Notes under the pieces: generated by a model
Seen by the model: only the letters and a program-made list of their open reading frames with translations
Database searches by the model: none
What the model was told of the DNA's origin: nothing
Translations under genes and position numbers: made by a program
Part shown: positions 20,005 to 30,664 of the stretch, piece by piece
Layout: each line of letters starts with the position of its first letter
How positions within the stretch are numbered: the stretch's first letter is position 1
Source: Sphingomonadales bacterium
Lineage (GTDB): Bacteria > Pseudomonadota > Alphaproteobacteria > Sphingomonadales > Sphingomonadaceae
Direction: 5' to 3'
Assembly: GCA_028868535.1 (NCBI GenBank)
Contig: JAGWUH010000009.1
Span: forward strand, 1-64,000
DNA: 64,000 nt

Positions 20005-20988
20005 ATGGACAGGGGGGAAAGCATCGTCAACGGCGTGATCGCCGCGCCCGGACGGCTCGACAAGGGGCTGGCCGAGGCGCTGGCCGGCCACGCCGGGCTT
20101 TCGCGCGAGCGGATCAAGGCGCTGCTGGGCGAAGGCCGGGTCAGCATCGGCGGCCGCGTCGTCACCCAGCCGTCGCTGAAGGTCGAGGCGGGCGCGGCGT
20201 TCGCGGTGCGGGTGCCCGAGGCGGCGCCCGCGGAAGCGCAGGCGCAGGACATCCCGCTGGTCATCGTCCACGAGGACCCGCACCTGATCGTCGTCGACAA
20301 GCCCGCGGGTCTCGTCGTCCACCCGGCGGCGGGCAATCTCGACGGCACGCTGGTCAACGCGCTGCTGCACCATTGCGCCGGGCAGCTTTCCGGCATCGGC
20401 GGCGTGGCGCGGCCGGGCATCGTCCACCGCATCGACAAGGACACCTCGGGGCTGCTGGTGGTTGCCAAGACCGACGCCGCGCACGAAGGGCTGGCGCGGC
20501 AGTTCGCCGACCATTCGCTGGAGCGGGCCTATCTCGCGGTGACGGCGGGCCAGCCGGTGCCCGCCGCGGGGACGGTGCGCGGCAACCTTGGCCGGTCCGA
20601 CGCCGACCGCAAGAAGATGGCGATCGTCGGCGAAGGGCGCGGCAAGCACGCGGTCACGCACTATCGCACGCTGGCGCCGCTCGACGGTGCGGCGCTGGTG
20701 GAATGCCGGCTGGAAACAGGGCGCACGCACCAGGTGCGCGTTCACATGGCGTCAATCGGCCATGCGCTATTGGGGGACCCGATCTATGGACGCACCCCGA
20801 AGGCCCTCCGGCCGGCGCTCGACAGTCTCGGTTTCAAGCGGCAGGCGTTGCACGCGGCCGTTCTCGGGTTTATTCATCCCGTCACGACGCAGGCCCTGCG
20901 GTTCGAAAGCGGGGTTCCCGGCGACATGCGGGAACTTCTCGGCGCGCTTGGCGCTGAACAACAGGGGGGCCGGTTCGGGCCCGCGTGA
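20005..20988 (+). CDS. rluD: RluA-family pseudouridine synthase (RluD-like)
   Basis: S4-like N terminus, GIVHRIDKDTSGLLVVAKT, LETGRTHQVRVHMASIGHALLGDPIYG. Confidence 0.92.
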   Translation: MDRGESIVNGVIAAPGRLDKGLAEALAGHAGLSRERIKALLGEGRVSIGGRVVTQPSLKVEAGAAFAVRVPEAAPAEAQAQDIPLVIVHEDPHLIVVDKPAGLVVHPAAGNLDGTLVNALLHHCAGQLSGIGGVARPGIVHRIDKDTSGLLVVAKTDAAHEGLARQFADHSLERAYLAVTAGQPVPAAGTVRGNLGRSDADRKKMAIVGEGRGKHAVTHYRTLAPLDGAALVECRLETGRTHQVRVHMASIGHALLGDPIYGRTPKALRPALDSLGFKRQALHAAVLGFIHPVTTQALRFESGVPGDMRELLGALGAEQQGGRFGPA

Positions 20989-21051
20989 CGTGGCCGCAAG
21001 CGGCGGATGCCTGAGCAGGGTCCGCCAAGCGACGGTCGACAGGACAAGGAA

Positions 21052-21981
21052 ATGCGCATCGTGACCAGCCAGAACAAGACGACCGGGGATACCAACCTGC
21101 CCGTGATGCCGTCCGCCGCCAGCGGCGAGGCCGGGCTGAACCGCTATCTCGCCGAGATCAAGAAGTTCCCGGTGCTCAAGCCCGAGCAGGAATACATGCT
21201 CGCCAAGCGCTATCAGGAGCACCAGGACCCGGAAGCCGCGCGCCAGCTGGTCACCAGCCACCTGCGGCTCGTCGCCAAGATCGCGATGGGCTATCGCGGC
21301 TATGGCCTGCCGGTCAGCGAGCTGATCTCCGAGGGCAACATCGGGCTGATGCAGGGCGTCAAGAAGTTCGAGCCGGATCGCGGCTTCCGCCTCGCCACCT
21401 ATGCGATGTGGTGGATCAAGGCGAGCATCCAGGAATTCATCCTGCGCTCGTGGAGCCTCGTCAAGATGGGCACCACGGCGGCGCAGAAGAAGCTGTTCTT
21501 CAACCTGCGGCGGATGAAGAAGAACCTCGACGCCTACGAGGACGGCGACCTGCACCCCGACGACGTGGCGAAGATCGCCAAGGACCTTGGCGTTTCGGAG
21601 ACCGAGGTCGTCAACATGAACCGGCGGATGATGCTGGGCGGCGACTCCAGCCTCAACATCAGCCTCAACGAAGAGGGCGAAGGCCAGTGGCAGGACCTGC
21701 TGGCCGACGAGGGCCCGTTGCAGGACGAGACCGTGGCCCAGGCCGAGGAGGCGCGCTGGCGCCATGCCCTGCTGGCCGAGGCGATGGGCACGCTGAACGA
21801 GCGCGAGCAGGCGATCCTGACGCGGCGGCGGCTGATCGACGATCCCGAGACGCTGGAGGAACTGAGCCAGGAATACGGCGTCAGCCGCGAGCGCGTGCGC
21901 CAGATCGAGGTGCGCGCCTTCGACAAATTGCAGAAGGCGATGCAGAAGATCGCCGGCGAGCGGCGACTGCTGGCGCACTGA
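21052..21981 (+). CDS. rpoH: RNA polymerase sigma-32 factor
   Basis: SHLRLVAKIAMGYRGYGLPVSELISEGNIGLMQGVKKFEPDRGFRLATYAMWWIKASIQEFILRSWSLVKMGTTAAQKKLFFNLRR. Confidence 0.97.
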   Translation: MRIVTSQNKTTGDTNLPVMPSAASGEAGLNRYLAEIKKFPVLKPEQEYMLAKRYQEHQDPEAARQLVTSHLRLVAKIAMGYRGYGLPVSELISEGNIGLMQGVKKFEPDRGFRLATYAMWWIKASIQEFILRSWSLVKMGTTAAQKKLFFNLRRMKKNLDAYEDGDLHPDDVAKIAKDLGVSETEVVNMNRRMMLGGDSSLNISLNEEGEGQWQDLLADEGPLQDETVAQAEEARWRHALLAEAMGTLNEREQAILTRRRLIDDPETLEELSQEYGVSRERVRQIEVRAFDKLQKAMQKIAGERRLLAH

Positions 21982-22127
21982 GGTGGCGAGGCGCGCCCGC
22001 GCCGCGGTTCGCGGCGATGTGGGCGAATCCGGCCGTTCATCGCCGGAACGCGATGCGGCCAAGCCGCTGATTTTATTTTTATAGTTGGCATGTCGACAGT
22101 CTGGCTCGCAAGTGTTATAACTGGCGT

Positions 22128-22355
22128 ATGAACAACCCCTTGAAGATCACGAAGATCGGCAATTCCGCCGGCGTCATCCTGCCCAGGGAGGTGCTTGCGC
22201 ACCTGAATGCGCAAGTCGGAGAGACCCTGTCCGTCGTGCTGACGCCGCGCGGGATCGAGCTTTCAGCCGCGGAGCCGGATTTCGACGCGCAGATGGCCGC
22301 CGCGCGTGAAGTCATGGCACGACGCAAGCGGGCGCTGCGCGAACTGGCGAAGTAA
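22128..22355 (+). CDS. AbrB/MazE-type antitoxin
   Basis: LKITKIGNSAGVILPREVLAHLNAQVGETLSVVLTPRGIEL. Confidence 0.88.
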   Translation: MNNPLKITKIGNSAGVILPREVLAHLNAQVGETLSVVLTPRGIELSAAEPDFDAQMAAAREVMARRKRALRELAK

Positions 22356-22357
22356 TC

Positions 22358-22741
22358 ATGGCCCGCGACTGGGTGTGGGTACTGCCGCAGGTGGCAGAGG
22401 CCGCGCACGCGGAACAACTGGCGGAACACGGCGGTGGCGAGGGCGTGCGCGACCCCGGCTTGCTGGCGAGCGCGCTGGCCCGGCCGCAGAATCTGGCCGT
22501 CTATGGCGAACCGGATGCCCCGGCGCTGGCGGCGGCCTATGCCTTCGGCATCGCGCGCAACCACCCGTTCGTGGACGGTAACAAGCGGACGGCGGCAGTC
22601 GTTAGCGAAACGTTCCTGGCGCTCAATGGACATGTCCTCGATGCAACCGACGCCGAAGTCGTGGTCGCGTTTCTCGCGCTCGCGGCGGGGGAACTGGGCG
22701 AGGATGAGCTGGCCGACTGGTTTCGCACCCACCTGGCGTGA
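22358..22741 (+). CDS. Doc-type (death-on-curing, Fic fold) toxin
   Basis: NHPFVDGNKRTAAVVSETFLALNG (Fic/Doc motif HxFxxGNKR); 2 nt after antitoxin stop. Confidence 0.88.
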   Translation: MARDWVWVLPQVAEAAHAEQLAEHGGGEGVRDPGLLASALARPQNLAVYGEPDAPALAAAYAFGIARNHPFVDGNKRTAAVVSETFLALNGHVLDATDAEVVVAFLALAAGELGEDELADWFRTHLA

Positions 22742-22756
22742 GCGGGCGCCCCTGCC

Positions 22757-24139
<1,383 letters not shown>

Positions 24140-24304
24140 GGCTCCCGATGGCGCAGCGCGCGGCAAACGGCAAGAGATTCCGGGTTTTCGGCGGCATCGC
24201 CGGAGAGCGGACGGCGCGGCTCGGGCAGCGCGCGGCCGGTGCCGGGCAAAAACTTGCCGGCCTGTTAACCATATATTGCAATCTGTCCCTAACCATATGT
24301 CGCC

Positions 24305-24922
24305 ATGTCCTGGGGAATGAATATGCGGACATTGACGCCCTTGCTGGCCGTGGCGCTCGGCCTGGCTGCGCTCGCCATGGGCGGGACGGCGCACGCGCGT
24401 TCGCTCGACTACGACAGCATCGACGATGCCGATCCGGCGCGCCTGCCCGGCTATCTCCAGTGCGTGCCTTATGCGCGGCAGGTCTCGGGCGTGCAGATTC
24501 GCGGCGATGCCTGGACTTGGTGGAGCCAGGCCGAAGGCCGCTATGCCCGTGGCTCGACGCCGAAAGTCGGCGCGGTGATGGCGTTCCGTCCTTACGGCAA
24601 GATGCAGCTCGGCCACGTCGCCGCGGTCAGCCGCATCATCGATTCGCGCACGGTGCTGCTGCGCCACGCCAACTGGAGCCCGATCAACGGCCGTCGCGGC
24701 CAGATCGAGGATGACGTCGTGGCCGTCGATTCCTCGCCCGGCAACGACTGGAGCGAGGTGCGCGTCTGGTTCGACCCGATCAAGGGCCTGGGCGCGACGC
24801 GCTGGCCGCTGGCAGGGTTCATCTACAACCGCAAGCCGGGCAAGGCGGGGCACATGCTGCCGCGCAAGGGCTTCGGCAGCGACCCGATCGGCGAGATCAT
24901 CGCCGCGTACGGCACGCGCTGA
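24305..24922 (+). CDS. Secreted CHAP-domain (putative peptidoglycan amidase/peptidase) protein
   Basis: Signal peptide; LQCVPYARQVSGVQIRGDAWTWW, KVGAVMAFRPYGKMQLGHVAAVSRI. Confidence 0.88.
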   Translation: MSWGMNMRTLTPLLAVALGLAALAMGGTAHARSLDYDSIDDADPARLPGYLQCVPYARQVSGVQIRGDAWTWWSQAEGRYARGSTPKVGAVMAFRPYGKMQLGHVAAVSRIIDSRTVLLRHANWSPINGRRGQIEDDVVAVDSSPGNDWSEVRVWFDPIKGLGATRWPLAGFIYNRKPGKAGHMLPRKGFGSDPIGEIIAAYGTR

Positions 24923-24937
24923 GCCGGCGGCCCCGGC

Positions 24938-25246
24938 TCAGGCCTTCGCCACCGGGGGATTGTCGCCGAGGTCCTCATACCAGGCTTCGACCGGGCCGTT
25001 GAGCTTGATCGTCAGCGGCTGGCCCTTGCGGTCCATGCTTTTGCCGGCCTGGACGCGGACCCAGCCTTCCGAAATGCAGTATTCCTCGACATTGGTGCGC
25101 ACCACGCCCTTGAAGCGGATGCCGATGCCGCGCCGCAGCTTGTCGGCATCGAAATGCGGGCTGCGCGGATTGATCGCGAGGTGATCGGGCGGCGCGTCGG
25201 CTCCTGAGGGGGCGGCGGCGGCGGGCGTTTCGGTTTCGTCGGTCAT
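24938..25246 (-). CDS. DUF3297 family protein
   Basis: DHLAINPRSPHFDADKLRRGIGIRFKGVVRTNVEEYCISEGWVRV. Confidence 0.8.
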   Translation of the reverse strand: MTDETETPAAAAPSGADAPPDHLAINPRSPHFDADKLRRGIGIRFKGVVRTNVEEYCISEGWVRVQAGKSMDRKGQPLTIKLNGPVEAWYEDLGDNPPVAKA

Positions 25247-25324
25247 GGCCGGTCCGTTTAGGTGCGCGAGGGCACTTGTCAACGCCCGCATGCTGCTCTA
25301 GGGGCGCGGCTCCGCAACTGGTGC

Positions 25325-25399
25325 GGGCGCGTAGCTCAGCGGTAGAGCACACCCTTCACACGGGTGGGGTCACAGGTTCAATCCCTGTCGCGCCCACCA
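25325..25399 (+). tRNA. tRNA-Val(CAC)
   Basis: gggcgcg acceptor pairs with cgcgccc; anticodon stem-loop accc-ttCACac-gggt; T loop ggttcaatc; encoded CCA. Confidence 0.95.
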
Positions 25400-25486
25400 C
25401 TCCGACCGGTCGCAACGATGGGTCGGGAGTGGTTCGCCCCTTGGGCCTTGGGCCGCGCGGCCCGCTCACCCGGCGCGATCTTGGCC

Positions 25487-27022
25487 TCAGGACTGCAGCG
25501 CGTTGCACAGCGGCAGGCGGATCGTCACCATCGTGCCCTTGCCGTCGCGCAGCGGCGAGCGCAGCGCGATCGAGCCGCCGAAGGCTTCCGCGAACGTCTT
25601 GGCGATGGCCAGGCCGAGGCCCGTGCCGCCGGGAGCCTGGTCCTCGCGCCGCACCCGGTAGAAGCGGTGGAACACCCAGCTCTGCTCGTGCGCGGGAATG
25701 CCGCAGCCGGCGTCGCTGATCTCGACCACGCAGTCCTCGTCGTCGCTGCGGCAGACCACCGCGACGGGGGTATCGGCATCGCTGTAGAGCAGCGCGTTCT
25801 CCAGCACGTTGGTCAACGCCAGGTCGAACAGCCCGGCATCGGCGAGCACCCACGGCTCCGCCTCGCCCTGGGTCAGCGTGATCTCGCGGCCGGGCCAGCG
25901 GGCACACTTGCGCGCGATCACCGTGCGCAGCAACGCGCCCACCGCCAGCTCCTGCCCGGCCACGCCCTCGACGCCGGTCTCGAGGCGGCTGAGTTCCAGC
26001 AGGTTGGCGCTGAACTGCTCGATGCGATCGCATTCCGAGGCAATGTCGCGCAGCGCGCGGGCCGTCCCCCGCGCGTCGCGCGGGGCGCCCGGCGCGCGCA
26101 GGCGCTCCACCGTCTCGCCGATCGCCGCCACCGGCTTGCGCACGTTGATGCTGACCGACGCCAGCAGCGCGCTGCGCAGTTCCTCGGTCTTGGCCATGGC
26201 CTGGGCATAGGCGAGCTCGGAGCCGAGCTGGGCGCGTTCCAGCGCCAGGCCCACCATCAGCGCCAGCGCCTCGAGGATCTCGCGGTGGCGGCCCGCTGCG
26301 GCGCCACAATCGGCGACGAGTGCGCCGGCGCCCGACCGGCTGTCCTCGATGCGATAGGCGAGATATCGGCCGTCCTGGGCGAAGGCCGGCCCGGTCACCA
26401 CCCGGCGGGCGAGATCGAACGGCTGCCCCGGGGTGTCGCCCGCCAGCGCGACGACCGTGCCTTCGTGCTGGCCGAACAGGTACAGGCGCAGGCCGAGTTT
26501 CGCCGCCAGCGCCTCGATCACCACCTTGCGCACCGCGGACACGTCGGGCGCGGCCTGCAGCAGCCGGCTCATTTCCAGCAGGCTTTCCAGTTGCCGGTTG
26601 GACTGCGCCAGCCGCGCCGACTTTTCCTTGAGCCGCCCGCCGACCGTCCCCGAAACCAGCGCGCTCAGCATGAACAGCGCCGGCGGCAGCAGGTCACGGG
26701 CGCTGTCGATCTCGATGGCGTAGAGCGGAGCAACGAAGAAGAACTCGAAGATAAGCGTCGCCAGCAGCGCGCAGAACACCGCCGTCGCCAGCCCCGACGT
26801 CGCGCCGATGATGGCGATGCCCAGTACGAACACCGGCCCCGCCGACATCCGCTCGACGTGGAGGGGCTCGAAATTCGTGCCCAGCATCACCGTGAACGCG
26901 AGCAGCAGCGCGGGGAGCGCCCAAGCGAGCGCGCCGGCCAGCACCGGCGTCAGCGCATCGGGGCGCGGTGGCCATCGCAGGCCGGTGGTCCGGTTCGTTC
27001 GCATCACCCACGGCCTCATCAA
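25487..27022 (-). CDS. KdpD-like (DUF4118) sensor histidine kinase lacking the phosphoacceptor His
   Basis: DUF4118-like TM region, GAF-like region, LRSALLASVSINVRKPVAAI at the H-box position, HATPase boxes NVLENALLYSD, DAGCGI, GGTGLGLAIAKTF. Confidence 0.85.
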   Translation of the reverse strand: MMRPWVMRTNRTTGLRWPPRPDALTPVLAGALAWALPALLLAFTVMLGTNFEPLHVERMSAGPVFVLGIAIIGATSGLATAVFCALLATLIFEFFFVAPLYAIEIDSARDLLPPALFMLSALVSGTVGGRLKEKSARLAQSNRQLESLLEMSRLLQAAPDVSAVRKVVIEALAAKLGLRLYLFGQHEGTVVALAGDTPGQPFDLARRVVTGPAFAQDGRYLAYRIEDSRSGAGALVADCGAAAGRHREILEALALMVGLALERAQLGSELAYAQAMAKTEELRSALLASVSINVRKPVAAIGETVERLRAPGAPRDARGTARALRDIASECDRIEQFSANLLELSRLETGVEGVAGQELAVGALLRTVIARKCARWPGREITLTQGEAEPWVLADAGLFDLALTNVLENALLYSDADTPVAVVCRSDDEDCVVEISDAGCGIPAHEQSWVFHRFYRVRREDQAPGGTGLGLAIAKTFAEAFGGSIALRSPLRDGKGTMVTIRLPLCNALQS

Positions 27023-27103
27023 TGGTGTTCCCTGACGTCGGCCCCCACGATCACCCTACACCGCGATCACACGATTGTGGAGGGCGGATTTGCCGATCGT
27101 CGA

Positions 27104-28336
27104 TCACCGCGGGCGCTTCATCGCCATGACCGACGCGGCATTGCCGCCCTCGCCCAGCAGCGCCGCGATCGTTTCCAGCCAGGGCCGCGCGTGGTCGAGG
27201 TAGTGCAGGTAGCCCTCGCACAGCCAGTTGAGCCCGGGTTCGCCGTCGCGCGTCGCCAGGAAGCGGTGCTTCGGGCAGCCGCCCCAGCATAGATCGAGTT
27301 GCGGGCAGGCGCGGCACTGGGCCGGCAGCGTGTCGCGCTTGGCCGTGCCGAACGCCTGCTGCCGGCTCGATTCGACCATCGCCGCCAACGGCGTTTCCGC
27401 GAGATTGCCGAGACGGTATTCGGGATAGACGAAGTGGTCGCAGGAATAGACCGCGCCGTCGTGCTCCACTACCAGCGCGCGCCCGCAGGTGGGTTGGTGG
27501 ACGCAGACCACGCCGGGCGCGCCGACCAGCGCCGCCAGCGTCCATTCGAAGTTCATCACGAAGACCTTGCCGACGTCCTTGCGCCGCCACTCGTCGAACA
27601 CCGTCGCCAGGAACCGGCCCCAGGCACGCGGCTGCACCGCGAACGGGGCGATACCGCCGCCCTCCCCGCCCGAGGGTCCTTCGAGATCGAACCCGGCGTC
27701 GCGATAGGCGGGGCCGGCCAGCCGCTCCACAACGGGCGTGAATTGGATGTATTCCACCCCCTGCGCCTTCAACCAGCGGTAGACCGTCTGCGGCTGGCGC
27801 GAGGAATTGCGATCGACGCAGGCGAGCACGTTGAACGCGACGCCGTGGCGCTGCAACCGCTCCAGCGCCGCCATGACGAGGTGGTGCGACGGCGCGCCGG
27901 AGCGATAGCGACGGTGATGATCGTGGATTTCCTGCGGCCCGTCGAGGCTGAGGCCGACGAGGAACCGGTTCTCCGCCAGAAACCGCGCCCAGTCCTCGTC
28001 GATCAGCGTGCCGTTGGTCTGGAAGCTGTTCTCGATCGCGCGGCCGGCGCCATAGGCCTGCTGCAGCGCGACGGCCCGCTCGTAGAACGCGATCCCCAGC
28101 AACGTCGGCTCGCCGCCCTGCCAGGCGAACAGCACCGGCTGGTCGGCCGGCGTCGCGGCGATGGTCTCGCGGACATAGGCGTCGAGCACCGCCTCGGACA
28201 TGCGGCGGGTGGCGCGCGCATCGTGCAGAGCCTCCTTCTCGAGGTAGAAGCAGTACGTGCAGTCGAGGTTGCAAGCCGGGCCGCTGGGCTTGGCCATCAG
28301 GTGGAATCCGGTGGATGCGGCCGTGGCCATCGTCAT
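27104..28336 (-). CDS. Radical SAM/SPASM protein, anaerobic sulfatase-maturase-like
   Basis: KPSGPACNLDCTYCFYLEKEAL (CxxxCxxC), FAWQGGEPTLLG, SFQTNGTLID, C-terminal Cys clusters CRACPQLDLCWGGCPKHRF. Confidence 0.9.
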   Translation of the reverse strand: MTMATAASTGFHLMAKPSGPACNLDCTYCFYLEKEALHDARATRRMSEAVLDAYVRETIAATPADQPVLFAWQGGEPTLLGIAFYERAVALQQAYGAGRAIENSFQTNGTLIDEDWARFLAENRFLVGLSLDGPQEIHDHHRRYRSGAPSHHLVMAALERLQRHGVAFNVLACVDRNSSRQPQTVYRWLKAQGVEYIQFTPVVERLAGPAYRDAGFDLEGPSGGEGGGIAPFAVQPRAWGRFLATVFDEWRRKDVGKVFVMNFEWTLAALVGAPGVVCVHQPTCGRALVVEHDGAVYSCDHFVYPEYRLGNLAETPLAAMVESSRQQAFGTAKRDTLPAQCRACPQLDLCWGGCPKHRFLATRDGEPGLNWLCEGYLHYLDHARPWLETIAALLGEGGNAASVMAMKRPR

Positions 28337-28695
28337 GTTCTCCGATCGACCGCCGGAATAGCCGCGACCGGGCCGCGAAGGCGAGACAAAACGGCCGGGT
28401 GATGGCGCGAGGCTCGCAATCCGCGGTGAGTCGACGCAGTCTGGCGCAAACAGGGGACAGGGTGCCGGCCGATGATGCGCATGCTGCTGTCGATGACGAT
28501 TCTCGCAAGGACGGTGGCATCGAGACACCGGTCCGGAGCAACTCGCGGGCCGCCCATCCCCAGCTCAAGTAGCGGGGCGCAAGTAGCCGGGCGGCGCCAC
28601 GCGATCATCGCAGGGGCGCGCTTGCCAAGCGCGGATGGATAGTGTTCGCTCTCTGGAAACTAGGCCCCCGTCGCGGGCCGGACAGGAGGGACGTC

Positions 28696-29490
28696 GTGCA
28701 GGATATTCTCGATCTCGGCGGGCAGGTCGCGCTGGTCACCGGGGGCGGCCAGGGCGCGGGGCGCGGCATCGCGCGCATGCTGGCGGGGCATAACGCCCGC
28801 GTCGTCGTCAATGATTTCGTGCTCGACCGGGCCGAGGCCGTGGCGCAGGAGATCCGCGACGCCGGGGGCGAGGCGGTGGCGGTCCAGGCCGATGTCGGCG
28901 ATCTCGAATCGGTGCGCGCCGCCGTGGCGAAGGCCGAGGCCGCGGTCGGCACGGTGACGCTGCTCGTCAACAACGCCGGCATGGCCGGTCCCAACGCGCA
29001 GATGGGCTATGCCAAGCCGTTCTGGGAGTCGGACCCGGCGGAGTGGGACCGCTACTTCCACACCAACACCTTCGGCGTGCTCAACTGCTGCCATGCGGTG
29101 CTGCCCGGCATGGTCGCGGGCGGCAAGGGCCGCATCGTCACGATCGTTTCCGATTCGGGCCGCATCGGCGAACCGCGGCTGTCGGTCTATGCCGCGGCCA
29201 AGGCAGCGGCCGGGGGCTTCGTGCGTTCGATCGCCAAGGAGGCCGGCCGCTATGGCGTGACCTGCAACGCGATCTCGCTGTCGACGCTGGCACCACCGCT
29301 GGAGGGTGATGCGCTCGCCGAATTCATGGCCAGCGACCGCGTCAAGGCGCAGCTGTCGCATTACGTGATCCGTCGCTTCGGCCAGCCTGACGACGTCGCG
29401 GCGATGGCGCTTTTCCTGTGCTCGGACGCGGCCGGATGGATCACCGGGCAGACTTATCCGGTCAACGGCGGCTATACCTTCGCCGTCTGA
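28696..29490 (+). CDS. SDR family oxidoreductase
   Basis: ALVTGGGQGAGRGIARML, NNAGMAG, YAAAKAAAGGF; GTG start after ggaggg RBS. Confidence 0.9.
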   Translation: MQDILDLGGQVALVTGGGQGAGRGIARMLAGHNARVVVNDFVLDRAEAVAQEIRDAGGEAVAVQADVGDLESVRAAVAKAEAAVGTVTLLVNNAGMAGPNAQMGYAKPFWESDPAEWDRYFHTNTFGVLNCCHAVLPGMVAGGKGRIVTIVSDSGRIGEPRLSVYAAAKAAAGGFVRSIAKEAGRYGVTCNAISLSTLAPPLEGDALAEFMASDRVKAQLSHYVIRRFGQPDDVAAMALFLCSDAAGWITGQTYPVNGGYTFAV

Positions 29491-29534
29491 ACCCGGCCGC
29501 CACGGCGCAATGGCCTGGTCCCGCCGAGCCCGGC

Positions 29535-30365
29535 TCAGGGCCGGCTTGACGCTCCCTTGGCCAGTTCCGCCTGCTCCGCCGCAGCCACGGCGGTCTGGTC
29601 GCGCGGCACGATGGCGTGGGCCAGAACCGTCTCCGCGCGATTGTCCACGCCGTTGATCATCCGCGCCCGCTCGAGGTTGCCGGGGGTACTGACGATCCAC
29701 ACCGGCCCGTTGGCGATGTTCTCCAGCCCCTCGCGCGCCACCGTCTCCGGCGGCTCGGCAAGATCGACCGGCATTCCCAGCCGCGCCATTGCCGGCGTGG
29801 CGGTGAAACCGATGTTGAGGTGCAGCACGTCCACCCCCAGCGGTTTCATCTCGCCCCACAGGGCTTCGGAGAAGATGCGGCTGAACGCCTTGGCGCCGGT
29901 ATAGGCGGCGAGCGTGGGGGAACCGAGATAGCTCGACAGCGAGCCGCCGAGAATGATGCCGCCACGCCCGCGCTTCGCCATCAGCGCGCCGTAGTGGCGG
30001 GTAAAGTTGGCTTGCCCCATCACCGTGATCTGCAGCACGCCGTTGGTGACCGCCTCGGGCAGTTCGACGAACCGCCCACGGGTGTCGTTGGCGCCGGCGT
30101 TGTAGACCAGCAACCCGACCTCGATGTCGTCGGTCACCTCGCGCACCTGGTCCAGCACCGCGGGGTCGGCCAGGTTGGCCGAAATCGTGCGGACCTCGGC
30201 GCCACCCGCGCGCAGTTCCGCCGCCAGTTCCTCCAGCGGCCCCGGTTTGCGCGCCAGCAAGACCAGCTTGAACCCGTCCGCCGCCAGCATCCGCGCGAAC
30301 GCCGCGCCCACGCCTTCCGAGCCGCCCACGATCAAGGCCCAGGGGCCGTATTTCTGCACGTCCAT
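29535..30365 (-). CDS. SDR family NAD(P)-dependent oxidoreductase
   Basis: ALIVGGSEGVGAAFARML, YNAGAN, YTGAKAFSRIF. Confidence 0.9.
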   Translation of the reverse strand: MDVQKYGPWALIVGGSEGVGAAFARMLAADGFKLVLLARKPGPLEELAAELRAGGAEVRTISANLADPAVLDQVREVTDDIEVGLLVYNAGANDTRGRFVELPEAVTNGVLQITVMGQANFTRHYGALMAKRGRGGIILGGSLSSYLGSPTLAAYTGAKAFSRIFSEALWGEMKPLGVDVLHLNIGFTATPAMARLGMPVDLAEPPETVAREGLENIANGPVWIVSTPGNLERARMINGVDNRAETVLAHAIVPRDQTAVAAAEQAELAKGASSRP

Positions 30366-30588
30366 CGTCTTCTCCCTTCGTCTCGCGCTACGGCTGTGGT
30401 GCGCGCTCAAGCTCTCGTGCTTCCAGCGCGCGCCCGGCCCGGAACAGCCGCCCGGCACACTCTCACGGGTCCTCGCGGGCGGCGAAGGTGGCGATCACCA
30501 CTTTGTCCTGCGGCGGAGCCTCGCGGTGGCGCATACGCCGGCGCACGCGATGTCTTCTGCCGCCGTATCCACGAATCGCCCTCCATTC

Positions 30589-30604
30589 ATTCCAATAATG
30601 GAAT
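30589..30604. promoter_or_regulatory. Candidate IclR-type operator dyad ATTCCA-ataa-TGGAAT
   Basis: Perfect 6-bp inverted repeat in the divergent SDR/iclR intergenic region; a second dyad TCATT-tctgg-AATGA lies just downstream. Confidence 0.5.
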
Positions 30605-30664
30605 AAAACTTGTCATTTCTGGAATGATGGGCAAATTGCAGCCGACCTGTCAACCGGAGTTCCC

